Source of the DNA: Deltaproteobacteria bacterium
GTDB taxonomy: Bacteria > Myxococcota_A > UBA796 > CAJQPC01
Length of the DNA: 64,000 nt
NCBI GenBank assembly: GCA_016717595.1
Contig: JADKFE010000004.1
Span: 138,028-202,027 of the forward strand
Reading direction: 5' to 3'
The translations under genes and the position numbers were made by a program. Below are positions 8,477-17,262 of the stretch, piece by piece (positions within the stretch are counted from its first letter, which is position 1; every line of letters begins with the position of its first letter). The notes under the pieces are model-generated. The model was not told where the DNA came from. It saw only the letters and a program-made list of their open reading frames with translations, and did no database searches.

Positions 8477-9312
8477 TCAGTAGATCTTCGCGAGCTTAGG
8501 CGTCGGCTGCTCGCGGTGAAAGGTGTGCCGCGCCTGGGGGAAGCTGCCCTCGTGGACCTCACGGACGTACTGCCGCACGGCCTCGGTCATCGGGCTCTCA
8601 AGCTCCGCGAAACGTTTGACGAAGCGCGGGTGAAACGAGCTGTCGAGGCCCAGAAGGTCGTTCACCACGAGCACCTGGCCATCACAGCCCGCCCCGGCGC
8701 CGATGCCGATGGTGGGGATGTGCAGCGCAGCGGTGACCTCAGCGGCCAGCTCACCGGGCACCATCTCGAGCACCACGGCGAAGGCGCCGGCCTCCTGCGT
8801 GGCGACGGCGTCGCGGATGAGCTGGGCGGCGGCCTCTTCACCTCGGCCCTGCACCCGGAACCCGCCCAAGGCGTGAACGGACTGCGGGGTGAGGCCGACA
8901 TGCGCCACCACCGGCACCCCAGCGCCGACGATGGCGTCGATGGCCGCGGCCACACGCTCGCCGCCCTCAAGCTTCACCGACTGGGCGAGGCCCTCCTTCA
9001 CCAGCCGCCCGGCGCTCTCTAGGGCCTGCTGGGGCGAGACCTGGTACGACATGAACGGCATGTCGATGGTGAGGTGGCCGTGCGCAGGGCCCGACCGACA
9101 CATCGGCCGTGGTAGACCATGTCGTCTAAGGTGACGCCCAAGGTGTCGGGGAGCCCTTGGAACACCATGCCCAAGGAGTCGCCGACGAGCACCATGTCCA
9201 CCCCGGCGGTGTCCACGATGCGGGCGGTGGTGTAGTCGTACGCGGTCACCATCGCGATCTTCTGGTTGTCGGCCTTCATCTGGCGAAGGTCCAACGCGGT
9301 CTTACGGGGCAT
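8477..9312 (-). pseudogene. panB: 3-methyl-2-oxobutanoate hydroxymethyltransferase, frameshifted
   Basis: PanB makes ketopantoate from 2-oxoisovalerate and methylene-THF. The N-terminal frame starts at 9312 and runs through MVTAYDYTTARIVD and VLVGDSLGMVFQG (metal-binding Asp) to DDMVYHGRCVGRALRTA. The rest is in another frame, from HLTIDMPFMSYQ through VKLEGG, AHVGLTPQSVHALGG and IGIGAGAGCDGQVLV to the end. A single missing base near 9077-9083 accounts for the break. Because panC next to it is intact and no second panB is visible here, a sequencing error is more likely than real loss. The start overlaps the end of the kinase gene by 11 bp, indicating coupling. Confidence 0.9.
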
Positions 9313-10042
9313 TCTCTCCGTCCTCAGCAACCTCCGCCGAGACAAAGCTGGCGGCGACCCGCTCACGCGAGCCGCTGAACAACCCTGGCTGATCCTCCCG
9401 CTCGGCGGGCGCCGATGCAGGGGTAGCGGAGGGGGTTTGACCGCGCAGCCAGCCTCGGATCATCCCGAGGATCACGTCGCGGCCCTCTTGATTGTCTACG
9501 TAGTCGAGCTCAGTGGTGTCGAGGCGAATGACCGGGGCGCGGTCGTAGGCGTCGAGGAGCCGATGATACCGCGAGCGCAGCCCGTCGAGGTACTCGGCGG
9601 TGATGGCTTGTTCGGCGGCGATGCCCCGGCGCTTGATGCGGCGGAGGATCACCTCCGTCGGCGCGTCGAGGAAGAGCACCAGATCGGGCTTGGGCACACC
9701 ATCGGAGAGCAGGCCCGCGAACCGCTCGTAGAGGCGCAGCTCCTCGCCGGACAAGGTCTGCTCGGCGAAGATGCGGTCCTTGTCGAAGAGGTAGTCGGCC
9801 ACGACCAGGGGCGCGAAGAGGTCGCCCTGGCGGATGTTGAGCTGCTGGGAGTAGCGTGTGGCGAGGTAAAACATCTGCGCCGGGAACGCGAAGCGCTCGG
9901 GATCGGCGTAGAAGTTCGCCAAGAAGGGGTTGGCCTCCCAGGGCTCCAGCACGAGCCGGGCGCTCCAGCGCTCGCCAAGAAGTCGGCAGAGGGTGGTCTT
10001 TCCCACCCCGATCAGGCCTTCGATGACGAGGAACTGCGACAT
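9302..10042 (-). CDS. Deoxynucleoside kinase (dAK/dGK/dCK family)
   Basis: 246 residues from the ATG at 10042 (MSQFLVIEGLIGVGKTTL), preferred over an ATG at 10075 because it places the P-loop at the N-terminus as in the family. Visible motifs are the Walker A loop GLIGVGKTT, the substrate-binding LEPWEANPFL, VVADYLFDKDRIFA corresponding to the ERS/DRY region, and the lid RRIKRRGIAAEQ. The family phosphorylates deoxyribonucleosides for salvage; the exact base preference cannot be read by eye. The extra C-terminal ~40 residues, rich in Pro, Ala and Glu, look disordered. First gene of the operon with panB, panC and two envelope genes. Confidence 0.9.
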   Translation of the reverse strand: MSQFLVIEGLIGVGKTTLCRLLGERWSARLVLEPWEANPFLANFYADPERFAFPAQMFYLATRYSQQLNIRQGDLFAPLVVADYLFDKDRIFAEQTLSGEELRLYERFAGLLSDGVPKPDLVLFLDAPTEVILRRIKRRGIAAEQAITAEYLDGLRSRYHRLLDAYDRAPVIRLDTTELDYVDNQEGRDVILGMIRGWLRGQTPSATPASAPAEREDQPGLFSGSRERVAASFVSAEVAEDGENAP

Positions 10043-10283
10043 CCGGTCCTCTGGCGCCTCTCTCGGGCAAAGCACCGCAGCCGGGGCGCGCGGCGAGAGA
10101 GGAGAGACCGCCCCTCTATCTCAAGGTCCACCGCCCGTCCGGACGGGGCGACGCCGAGGATCTGGAACCCAACGAGGGGCCTGTCAACGCCCTCGGCGCC
10201 GGATCTGCCCTGGTGAGGCCCCAGGACACGACAGGGCCCTGGCACAAGCCTTGCGTTGAGCCGCTCCCTAACCAGGAGCCACC

Positions 10284-10682
10284 GTGAAAACTCAGAACCA
10301 GGTCATGCTCGTCGGATATGTTGGTCACCCGCCCAAGATCACCCAGACCGCCCAAGGCGACGAGGTGGCGAGCTTCTCCGTCGCCACCCACCGCTCGGTT
10401 CGTGACGGCGACGGCTTCAAGGACGTGCCCGAGTGGCACCCCATCGTGGCCTTTCCTCCGCAGACGAAGATCGTCGCTCAGCTCCTCGGCAAAGGGGACG
10501 CCGTGGTGATCGTCGGCGATCTCCGCCAAGAGCGCTGGCGGGCGCAAGACGGGACGCAGCACACCGCGTCGAAGGTCGTCGTGCGAAGCCTCAGCGTGCT
10601 CAGCCATCGCCGCGAGAACCTCAGCCGTCACCTCGCCGAGCCCGGGCCATCCGAGCGCTCCGATCCCGGCGCCACGGCGTGA
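10284..10682 (+). CDS. Single-stranded DNA-binding protein paralogue, no acidic tip
   Basis: 132 residues from a GTG at 10284, with AGGAG about 6 bases upstream. It is an OB-fold of the SSB family: MLVGYVGHPPKITQTAQG opens the fold, followed by ASFSVATHR and VVIVGDLRQERW. It is shorter than housekeeping SSB (about 170 residues) and ends in a Ser/Pro-rich tail without the acidic DDDIPF-like tip that recruits partner proteins. It is therefore probably an accessory SSB used under special conditions. It overlaps the convergent gene by 55 bp. Confidence 0.85.
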   Translation: MKTQNQVMLVGYVGHPPKITQTAQGDEVASFSVATHRSVRDGDGFKDVPEWHPIVAFPPQTKIVAQLLGKGDAVVIVGDLRQERWRAQDGTQHTASKVVVRSLSVLSHRRENLSRHLAEPGPSERSDPGATA

Positions 10683-11176
10683 GCCCCCTCCCCTTCGGGC
10701 CCCCCTCTGGGGCGCCGCCAAGCCCAGCACATGAGCGAGATCGGCAGCAGGATCGGCGCGTAAGGCACCGTGGCCTCGCTGCCGATCCAGCCCAGCTCAA
10801 AGTCCCAGTCCGTGAGCGGGAAGAGCAGCATGTAGCCCTTGCCGACGTGGTGTTGGGTGAGGTCCAGGGCGAGGTGCAGAAAGCAGCCGCCCAAGAGGTT
10901 CATCCACACCGCCGCCCGCGCTCGCTCCTCAAAGAGCAGGGCCAAGGCCAAGGTCACCGGCACAAAGCCCAGGGGCAGGTGCAGCACCGCGATGCCCTCC
11001 ACCAGACGATCCGGGGCGGTGACGCCGTGGCGGTGAAGGGACTGCAGCGCCGAGACCGGGGCCCGGCCCACGAGGTCGGGCAAGGCCACGCCCAACACAA
11101 AGCTCGTGAGGTGCGGGCGCTTTGTGGCGGCCTTCCAGAAGAAGGCCGTGGCGAGGTGGGTCACGAGGTCAGCCAC
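10628..11176 (-). CDS. Membrane-bound metal-dependent hydrolase-like protein (YdjM/DUF457-like)
   Basis: 182 residues with an N-terminal HLATAFFWKAATKRP and VLGVALPDLVGRAP, then a His/Asp motif HLALDLTQHH between hydrophobic helices. This pattern of His and Asp near membrane segments is typical of the YdjM/DUF457 group, annotated as inner-membrane metal-dependent hydrolases with no firmly known substrate. The last ~25 residues are antisense to the ssb 3' end and are low-complexity. The start overlaps the preceding gene by 8 bp, so it is part of the three-gene operon from 12925. Confidence 0.7.
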   Translation of the reverse strand: MADLVTHLATAFFWKAATKRPHLTSFVLGVALPDLVGRAPVSALQSLHRHGVTAPDRLVEGIAVLHLPLGFVPVTLALALLFEERARAAVWMNLLGGCFLHLALDLTQHHVGKGYMLLFPLTDWDFELGWIGSEATVPYAPILLPISLMCWAWRRPRGGPEGEGAHAVAPGSERSDGPGSAR

Positions 11177-11633
11177 GCTCGACGAGCCTCCCGCCGTGGA
11201 CTCGTAGGCCCAGGGCCATCACAAGCCCGGTGAGGCCGACGCCGATCATCCCCAGCGCCCGCTTGAGGCCCCGCCAGGGGTGGCGCTCGACGCTCAGCAG
11301 GCCGAGGCCGCCGGGCTCTACGGTGGCGATGACGCTCACCGTCTCCCCGGGCCGCAGCTCGGGCGCGGCGCCGTCGATGCGCAGCACGTTCATCTGCTTG
11401 AGCACCGAGAAGCCCGCGGCGTCTACGCTCACCACCTCAACCAAGGCCAAGAACGCCTTCCGCCCGGGGCAGAGGCTGGGGTTGGCCGCGCACCTCACGA
11501 GCTCGGCCTCCCGTCGGGAGACACGCTCGCCGTGGGCCAACACCAGCGCCGAGCCCAGGCCCAGGCAGCCAAGCCACACCCAGAGGCGCCGCGTGTCTTG
11601 GAGAAGCGGCGCGACGAGGCGGTTGTATCTCAC
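11169..11633 (-). CDS. Two-helix membrane protein with a beta-rich periplasmic domain
   Basis: 154 residues. A first helix (WVWLGCLGLGSALVLAHG) and a second near the C-terminus (GMIGVGLTGLVMALGLRV) flank a domain of about 80 residues containing two Cys in RCAANPSLCPG, likely a periplasmic disulfide. No family recognised; the layout resembles DUF3592-type proteins. It overlaps the upstream oxidase by 4 bp (ATGA) and the downstream hydrolase-like gene by 8 bp, so all three are translationally coupled. Confidence 0.65.
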   Translation of the reverse strand: MRYNRLVAPLLQDTRRLWVWLGCLGLGSALVLAHGERVSRREAELVRCAANPSLCPGRKAFLALVEVVSVDAAGFSVLKQMNVLRIDGAAPELRPGETVSVIATVEPGGLGLLSVERHPWRGLKRALGMIGVGLTGLVMALGLRVHGGRLVERG

Positions 11634-12925
11634 GACGAGACCGGGCCGAGGACCCGCTCGGTGAAGGGGCTTGAGAGCACGCCCGCGGGGTCAAAACGGC
11701 GGCGAAGGGCCTGGAAGTTTGCCCAGCGCGGGTAGAGCGTCGCCAGCTCGGCGTGATCATGGTCAAAGACCTTGCCCCAATGAGGCCGCGCGGCGTAGGC
11801 GCGGCCCAAAGCGAGGAGCTCTGGGAGGTATCGGGCGGCCGTGCTGGGGTTCGCCGCGTAGCCGCCGAGGTACGCGCTGGCCCGGCCCGAGCACGGGGAG
11901 AGGGGGATGTCATCGGCGGCGACAAACCGCAGCTCTTGAACGAAGTCGGGGACGTAGTCCGCGCGGTCCAACAGCGCCCACCACTCCTTGAGCGCGTCGA
12001 GGGTGGCCTCCCGCGGGATGGCCAGCTCAACCTCGTGGTGCCGGGCGGGCACGGGCATCGAGAGCACCCGGCGGAGGTCCTCTACCCGCGCCCGATCCCC
12101 GAAGCTCGTGGCCTGGGCGAAGCGGTGGATGAGGGGGACGAGCGCCGGGAGGAGCCTGCCGATGGCCAACAACATCGTGAAGATCGGCTGCTGCACGCCG
12201 ATCCGGTCCAGGTGAATCGTGAGCGCGTTGGGGCCGGTGTCGGGCGCGTCGGTGAGGTCCGCGGTGTAGACCTGCACGCAGCCCACCTTGGGCAGCCACC
12301 ACAGGCGCAGGTGACGATGGGAGGCCACGAGCTCGTCCAGTCGCTCCAGCACCGCGTCAAAAGGCAGGTTGATCAGCCGCTCTTGTAGGCGCTGGCGCGG
12401 GAGCGTACGCAGGGTCAGCTCGGTGACCACGCCCAAGGCGCCCAGATGAACCCGGGCGTCGTTGAGGGTTGGGTCGTCCGGGCCGAGGCTCACGCGCTCC
12501 CCGGCGCCGGTCACGAGCTTCATCCCGACCACCCCGGCGGAGAGGATCGGCAAGGTGGCGCCGGTGCCATGGGTGCCCGTGGCCGTCGCGCCGATGACCG
12601 TCTGCGCGGTGACGCTGCCCAGGTTCGGCAACATGCGGCCCTGGGCCTCCAAGGTGTCACACAGCTCGCCCAGGGTGGACGCGCCCCTCACCCGAACCAG
12701 CTCCCCCTCCACGACGACGCTTCGAGGCATCTTTTGGAAGGTCAGCCAGGCGTCGTTCGGCGCGGCGATCTCCGACCAAGAGTGCCCGCTGCCGGGGATC
12801 TTCACCCGCCGCCCATCCGACGCGGCGCGAGAGAGCGTCGTGGCCAGCTCCTCGTCGTCCTGGGGGCAAAGAAGCTCCCCCGGCGTGGCGGTGACGGTGC
12901 GCGCCCAGTTGGTCCAGCGTGGCAT
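11630..12925 (-). CDS. FAD-binding sugar-lactone oxidase-like protein (ALO/GULO family)
   Basis: 431 residues. It has a PCMH-type FAD domain (PGELLCPQDDEEL, then IPGSGHSWS with the His often used for covalent flavin attachment, then ATATGTHGTG) and a C-terminal substrate domain with the HWGK motif and FDPAGVLSSPF. This order is that of D-arabinono-1,4-lactone oxidase/L-gulonolactone oxidase relatives, which oxidise sugar lactones or alditols with O2. The physiological substrate is unknown. It heads a three-gene coupled operon with two membrane proteins, and no signal peptide is apparent. Confidence 0.87.
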   Translation of the reverse strand: MPRWTNWARTVTATPGELLCPQDDEELATTLSRAASDGRRVKIPGSGHSWSEIAAPNDAWLTFQKMPRSVVVEGELVRVRGASTLGELCDTLEAQGRMLPNLGSVTAQTVIGATATGTHGTGATLPILSAGVVGMKLVTGAGERVSLGPDDPTLNDARVHLGALGVVTELTLRTLPRQRLQERLINLPFDAVLERLDELVASHRHLRLWWLPKVGCVQVYTADLTDAPDTGPNALTIHLDRIGVQQPIFTMLLAIGRLLPALVPLIHRFAQATSFGDRARVEDLRRVLSMPVPARHHEVELAIPREATLDALKEWWALLDRADYVPDFVQELRFVAADDIPLSPCSGRASAYLGGYAANPSTAARYLPELLALGRAYAARPHWGKVFDHDHAELATLYPRWANFQALRRRFDPAGVLSSPFTERVLGPVSS

Positions 12926-12974
12926 TGGCCAAGCATAGCCCGGATCCCGAGGCGCTGAACTTGCGTGAGCCCCC

Positions 12975-13003
12975 TTGCCAGCTCCACACCGACCGGCTAA
13001 GGT
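12975..13003 (+). promoter_or_regulatory. Predicted sigma70-type promoter of tRNA-Val
   Basis: TTGCCA at 12975-12980 and TAAGGT at 12998-13003 are separated by 17 bp, and the expected start lies about 10 bp before the mature tRNA. Nothing else is available to drive the tRNA, since the gene to the left points away. Confidence 0.55.
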
Positions 13004-13012
13004 GCGCTCGTC

Positions 13013-13087
13013 GGGTGATTAACTCAGCGGGAGAGTGTTACCTTCACACGGTAGAAGTCACTGGTTCGAATCCAGTATCGCCCACCA
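13013..13087 (+). tRNA. tRNA-Val (anticodon CAC)
   Basis: 75 nt including an encoded CCA. The acceptor arm GGGTGAT pairs with ATCGCCC (one G-U). The D-arm, the anticodon stem TTACC/GGTAG with loop TTCACAC (anticodon CAC, reads GUG), and the T-arm CTGG-TTCGAAT-CCAG all fold. A terminator follows within 5 bases, so it is a single-gene unit. The last 17 nt recur in altered form at 16215-16234, which suggests that this gene served as an integration target. Confidence 0.95.
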
Positions 13088-13134
13088 TCAAACCCCTCGC
13101 CGGTTCGCCGTCGAGGGGTTTTCTTCTCTGGGGC
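13071..13134. repeat. Left direct repeat (tRNA 3' end plus terminator), attL-like
   Basis: This 64-bp stretch covers the tRNA-Val 3' end, its CCA and the terminator, and recurs at 16215-16279. The core from CCACCATC through the terminator is nearly identical (one difference before the poly-T region); the tRNA part and the bases after the T-run differ more. The two copies bracket a single FG-GAP gene. Partial tRNA 3' copies at a distance are the classic footprint of tRNA-targeted integration, though segmental duplication can give the same picture. Confidence 0.75.
13091..13125 (+). terminator. Rho-independent terminator after tRNA-Val
   Basis: A perfect 9-bp stem AACCCCTCG/CGAGGGGTT (13091-13099 and 13112-13120) with a 12-nt loop is followed by TTCTTCT. 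It begins 4 bases after the CCA end. Confidence 0.85.
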
Positions 13135-13484
13135 GACCCGCTTTGGGAGCCAGGGGCGCTCACCTCCAGGGACGGTGGAGCCACATCCGTCCTGCCCGGC
13201 CCATCCAAGGCAGGCGGGCCAACCGCCCTCGACTGCATTCAGGCCGACAAAACCGATGGTCGCGGCGACGGCGAGCTCTACGAGGTTGAGCTGAGGCTGA
13301 ACGTCCATCACCTCAGAAGTCGGCCGATGTTGGCTATATGCCACAATGGGATCGTGGCCGATGCTCTCGAGAAGATCGTTGACCGCCTCGGTGGCCTGCC
13401 GTATCCTCACGCCTTGTCTGGGACATTGCGACGGTTCGCCCTGCCTTGTTCTGGACTCCGATCCTCTGAGCCCCAGGACCAGGC

Positions 13485-16062
13485 ATGGCCTCTTCGCGCT
13501 ATCTGTTGGCCCTCCTCCTCTCGTGCAGCCCCTCGACACAGGGCTCCGGCTTCGAAGACATCCCCGGGCAACGCGCCGACTCCGGGACCGCGCCGTTCGC
13601 CCTCGAAGAGCAGGATCAGGTCCTGTCCCTGATCGCCGCCGACCGTCGGCAGTTCGAGGCCGTGGAACCCGGCGTGTTCGCAGCGCGCATCGGCGGCCGG
13701 CTCGGCGCCGAGCTGTCCACCACCGGGCTGCTCGCGACCGCGGACGGCGACACCATCGGGCTGGCGACCGTGGCCTATGGGGGCCGCGAGATCGGCGGCT
13801 CCGAGCCGGGCGAAGGGGACTGCGCGCCCGGAGCAGAGACCCTCGGCACCGCCTGCGTGCGCCAGATCGAGCTGGACCACGGCCCGCTGACCGAGTGGTG
13901 GGCGAGCCGGGCCGACGGGCTGGAGCACGGCTGGACCCTCTACGAGGCGCCGAGCGCCGGGCCGGTCGCCATCACCGTGCGCCTCACCGAGGGGCAGCTG
14001 CTGTCGGTGGACGACGACGGGCAGGGCGCCAGCCTGGCCGGGAGCACCGGCGGCCGATGGCGTTACGACGCGCTGCTCGCCTGGGATGCGACGGGCGCCC
14101 TGGTGCCTGCGTGGATGGAGGCCGAGGGCGGCGACCTCGTCGTGCGCGTGGACACCACAGCTGTCCAGTGGCCTGTGATGGTCGATCCGCTGCTGACGAC
14201 CGAGGACAAGCTCATCGCCTCGGACGGCGCGGCAAGCGACTACTTCGGCGTCAGCGTCGCGGGCGCGGGCGACGTGGACGGCGATGGCTACGACGACCTC
14301 GTCATCGGGGCGTACTACGACGACGACAACGGGTCGGACAGCGGCTCGGCCTACGTCTACTACGGCTCTTCGGCCGGCATCGACACCAGCACCGAGGACA
14401 AGCTCATCGCCTCGGACGGCGCGGCAGACGACTACTTCGGCGTCAGCGTCGCGGGCGCGGGCGACGTGGACGGCGATGGCTACGACGACCTCGTCATCGG
14501 GGCGTACTACGACGACGACAACGGGTCGGACAGCGGCTCGGCCTACGTCTACTACGGCTCGTCGGCCGGCATCGACACCAGCACCGAGGACAAGCTCATC
14601 GCCTCGGACGGCGCGGCAAGCGACTACTTCGGCTACAGCGTCGCGGGCGCGGGCGACGTGGACGGCGATGGCTACGACGACCTCGTCATCGGGGCGTGGG
14701 GAGACGACGACAACGGGTCGGACAGCGGCTCGGCCTACGTCTACTACGGCTCGTCGGCCGGCATCGACACCAGCACCGAGGACAAGCTCACCGCCTCGGA
14801 CGGCGCGGCGGGCAGACGACAGCTTCGGCGGCGCGCGCGGGCGGCAGGCCGCACAAACCTCGGCCTCGGCGTCGCGGGCGCGGGCGACGTGGACGGCGAT
14901 GGCTCGACGACCTCGTCATCGGGGCGACCGACGACGACAACGGGTCGGCCAGCGGCTCGGCCTCGTCTACTACGGCTCGTCGCGGGCATCGACACCACCG
15001 GGACAAGGCCATCCGCCTCGGACGGCGCGCAGGCGCTTCGGCGCAGCGTCGCGGGCGCGGGCGACGTGGACGGCGATGGCTACGACGACCTCGTCCGGGG
15101 CGGACGGACGACGACGCGGCGGACAGCGGCTCGGCCTACGTCTACTACGGCTCGTCGGCCGGCATCGACACCCGCACCGAGGACAAGCTCACCGCCTCGG
15201 ACGGCGCGGCAGACGACTACTTCGGCATCAGCGTCGCGGGCGCGGGCGACGTGGACGGCGATGGCTACGACGACATCGTCATCGGGGCCTGGGGCGACGA
15301 CGACAACGGGTCGGAGAGCGGCTCGGCCTACGTCTACTACGGTGACTGTCGCGACGAGGACGAAGACGAAGACGGCTACTGCGCTACGGGACGACGGCGA
15401 CGCACGACACCGGCGGCGACAACGCCACCTCCCCCGGCGCCACCGAGGGCGTGGGCGACGAGATCGACCAGGACTGCGACGGTGCAGAGACCTGCTACGC
15501 CGACGACGACGACGACGGCTACACCGACGGAAGCACCACCGTCGCCAGCACCGACACCGACTGCGCCGACAGCGGCGAAGGCACCGACACCGCCCCGGAT
15601 GGCCACCGACGCCCCGGGCCGGGGCGTGGGAATGGTCGACCCGACTGCGACGGCACCGAGACCTGCTACGCCGACGACGACGACGACGGCTACACCGACA
15701 CGACCGACACGGTGGGTTCCGTCGATACGGACTGCGCAGACTCGGGGGAGGGCTCGTCGAGCGATCCCGACGAGGACTGCGACGACGCCGACGCCAGCAT
15801 CCACCCCGACGCCGAGGAGATCCTCGACGACGGCATCGACCAGGACTGTGACGAGGTCGATGAAGAGACGCCCGCTGGCGGCGACGACACCGGCACCGAC
15901 GAGACCGGCACCGACAAGACCGGCAAGGATGGCTGTGGCTGCTCCAGCAACCCGGCCCCTGGCCGCGGAGCCGGGATGCTCATCGGCCTCCTGGCCCTGG
16001 TCGGACTGCGTCGCCGGAAGCCACGGGCGGTCGACGAAGGAGGCGACGCGTCGGTGGCCTGA
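13485..16062 (+). pseudogene. FG-GAP repeat surface protein with MopE-like motifs and MYXO-CTERM, multiply frameshifted
   Basis: An exported protein of roughly 850 residues if the frame is repaired. The start at 13485 gives a signal-like MASSRYLLALLLSCS. About 210 residues of unrecognised N-terminal domain follow, then 64-residue FG-GAP repeats (VAGAGDVDGDGYDDLVIGA, SGSAYVYYG) as in integrin-like propellers with Ca-binding DxDGDGxxD loops. Next come Asp-rich CYADDDDDGY and DEDCDDADASIHPDAEE motifs (MopE/PF11617 type), then CGC, a hydrophobic helix and RRRK (MYXO-CTERM), for surface anchoring. The frame is intact to about 14810, garbled to about 15175, good to about 15385, and shifted again to the final frame from about 15430. 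Near-identical repeats make misassembly the simplest explanation. It lies alone between tRNA-derived direct repeats. Confidence 0.8.
14199..15345 (+). repeat. 192-bp tandem repeats encoding FG-GAP units
   Basis: Copies begin at 14199, 14391, 14583 and 14775 with an exact 192-bp period and very high identity, then recur from 15176. The interval 14811-15175 contains recognisable but indel-ridden copies; two units would need 384 bp but the distance from 14775 to 15176 is 401. Recent amplification or gene conversion kept the good copies alike, and the poor ones look like consensus errors. Confidence 0.9.
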
Positions 16063-16214
16063 CCGGACCTCTGCGTGGGGCAGCCGCGCCCACACAACCC
16101 AAGCATGGACGAGCGGTCAGACGAGCCCCTGCTCCCAGGACGAGAGGCCATTCAGTCGCCCAATTGCCGCCTCGTCCCAAGCTTCTCGAACGAACCAAAA
16201 AAGGTCGAACTTCG

Positions 16215-16279
16215 TCCAGTAGGGTCCACCATCCAACCCCTCGCCGGTTCGCCGTCGAGGGGTTTTTCGTGTCTGGGGC
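16215..16279. repeat. Right direct repeat (partial tRNA-Val 3' end plus terminator), attR-like
   Basis: TCCAGTA, CCACCATC and the complete terminator of the tRNA-Val region recur here 3144 bp downstream. The 5' part of the tRNA is absent: no sequence that could pair as an acceptor strand is found in the preceding 75 bases, so it is not a functional tRNA. Confidence 0.75.
16235..16268 (+). terminator. Rho-independent terminator (second copy)
   Basis: The same AACCCCTCG/CGAGGGGTT hairpin as at 13091 is followed by TTTTT. It would end transcription of the FG-GAP gene and lies 12 bp before the stop of the convergent reductase gene. Confidence 0.85.
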
Positions 16280-16280
16280 C

Positions 16281-17156
16281 TCACCCCTTGAGCGCCCCCG
16301 CCAACGCCACCCGCAGCGGCGTCGCCGCCTCACCGCTGAGCGCCTCCACCGCGCCGCTCGCCTCCCCCAGCTCACCCCGGGCCGCGGCCACCTCAAACGA
16401 GGCGTAGACCTGGGCGTAAGGCTCGGGCAGCCCCGCCTGGACGAGGCCCTGAACGTACGCCTCCACCGGCACGGGCAGGTGGGCCACGGGGCGACCGCTC
16501 AGCTCGGTCAGCATCGCGGCGATCTGATCGCCGGTCACGGCCTCGGGGCCGGTGATCTCCAGGACACGCTGGCCGTCGAAGCTCGACGCCAAGGCCGCCG
16601 CCGCCGCCCGCGCGCAGTCCGAGCGGGTGACGTAGGCGATGGCGCCCTCACCCCGGGCGGTGATGAGCTGGCCCGAGCTGACGGCGTGGCCGACGGCGCC
16701 CACGAGCACCTCGGCGTAGAGGTTGTTGCGCAGCACGGTGTGGCCGAGGCCCGAGGCCGCCAGCGCGCGCTCGGTGAGCACATGGTCCTGGGCGATGGGG
16801 ATCGCGCTGTCGTCGGCGGCTTTCGCTAGAGAGGTGTAGAGCAGGTGCTTCACCCCGGCGGCCTTGGCGGCGCGGATCGCCCGGAGGTGCTGCTCGGCGC
16901 GGCGACCGGGGCGGTCCAGAGCGTCGGTGGAGATGATGAGCGCCCGGTCTACGCCCTCAAAGGCCGCCTGGAGCGTGGCCTCGTCGTCGTCGAAGTCCAC
17001 CCGACGCGGGGTCACGCCGTCGAGCCCCGCGAGCTTGCCGACCTCACGGCTGCCCGCGATGATCACGTCGTCACCGCCCCGGGCGACGAGCCGCCGCACC
17101 ACCTCGCCGCCGAGCTGCCCCGAAGCACCTGTCACCAGAAGAGAACGTTTGGCCAT
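16281..17156 (-). CDS. NmrA-like NAD(P)-binding oxidoreductase (quinone oxidoreductase 2-like)
   Basis: 291 residues from the ATG at 17156, chosen because AGGAGGTG sits 6 bases upstream; the frame is open further but without such a site. The Rossmann motif VTGASGQLGGEVVRRL opens the protein, followed by VKHLLYTSLA, HTVLRNNLYAE and YVTRSDCARAAAA. These blocks match the atypical SDR group of NmrA-like proteins such as E. coli QorB (YtfG), which reduce quinones or sense NADP redox state. It is divergently paired with a LysR gene across 106 bp, a standard regulator-target arrangement. Confidence 0.88.
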   Translation of the reverse strand: MAKRSLLVTGASGQLGGEVVRRLVARGGDDVIIAGSREVGKLAGLDGVTPRRVDFDDDEATLQAAFEGVDRALIISTDALDRPGRRAEQHLRAIRAAKAAGVKHLLYTSLAKAADDSAIPIAQDHVLTERALAASGLGHTVLRNNLYAEVLVGAVGHAVSSGQLITARGEGAIAYVTRSDCARAAAAALASSFDGQRVLEITGPEAVTGDQIAAMLTELSGRPVAHLPVPVEAYVQGLVQAGLPEPYAQVYASFEVAAARGELGEASGAVEALSGEAATPLRVALAGALKG

Positions 17157-17204
17157 TGAACACCTCCTGCTGAGGGGGGCCCTCAGCGCCTCCTTGATGT
17201 ACAT

Positions 17205-17224
17205 TTGCATCGCCTGCGCGACAA
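17205..17224. promoter_or_regulatory. Candidate LysR operator between divergent genes
   Basis: An interrupted palindrome TTG-N3-CGC-N2-GCG-N3-CAA lies between the reductase start (17156) and the LysR start (17263). Position and dyad symmetry suit a LysR-type site, but a random GC-rich palindrome cannot be excluded. Confidence 0.35.
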
Positions 17225-17262
17225 TCACGCCGTTTGGCACAATCTGGTCTTCTGGAGCACCA

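Noticed and set aside
13024..13539. Minus-strand open frame ending in a WIRTSDFYRVK-like peptide, and a second one ending GDTGFEPVTSTV
   Set aside because: These peptides are the well-known antisense translation of a tRNA gene; the frame covers tRNA-Val and its terminator and has no start support.
16140..16234. A second functional tRNA ending at the right direct repeat
   Set aside because: No upstream sequence can pair with the would-be acceptor strand and no anticodon arm folds; only the 3' end is preserved.
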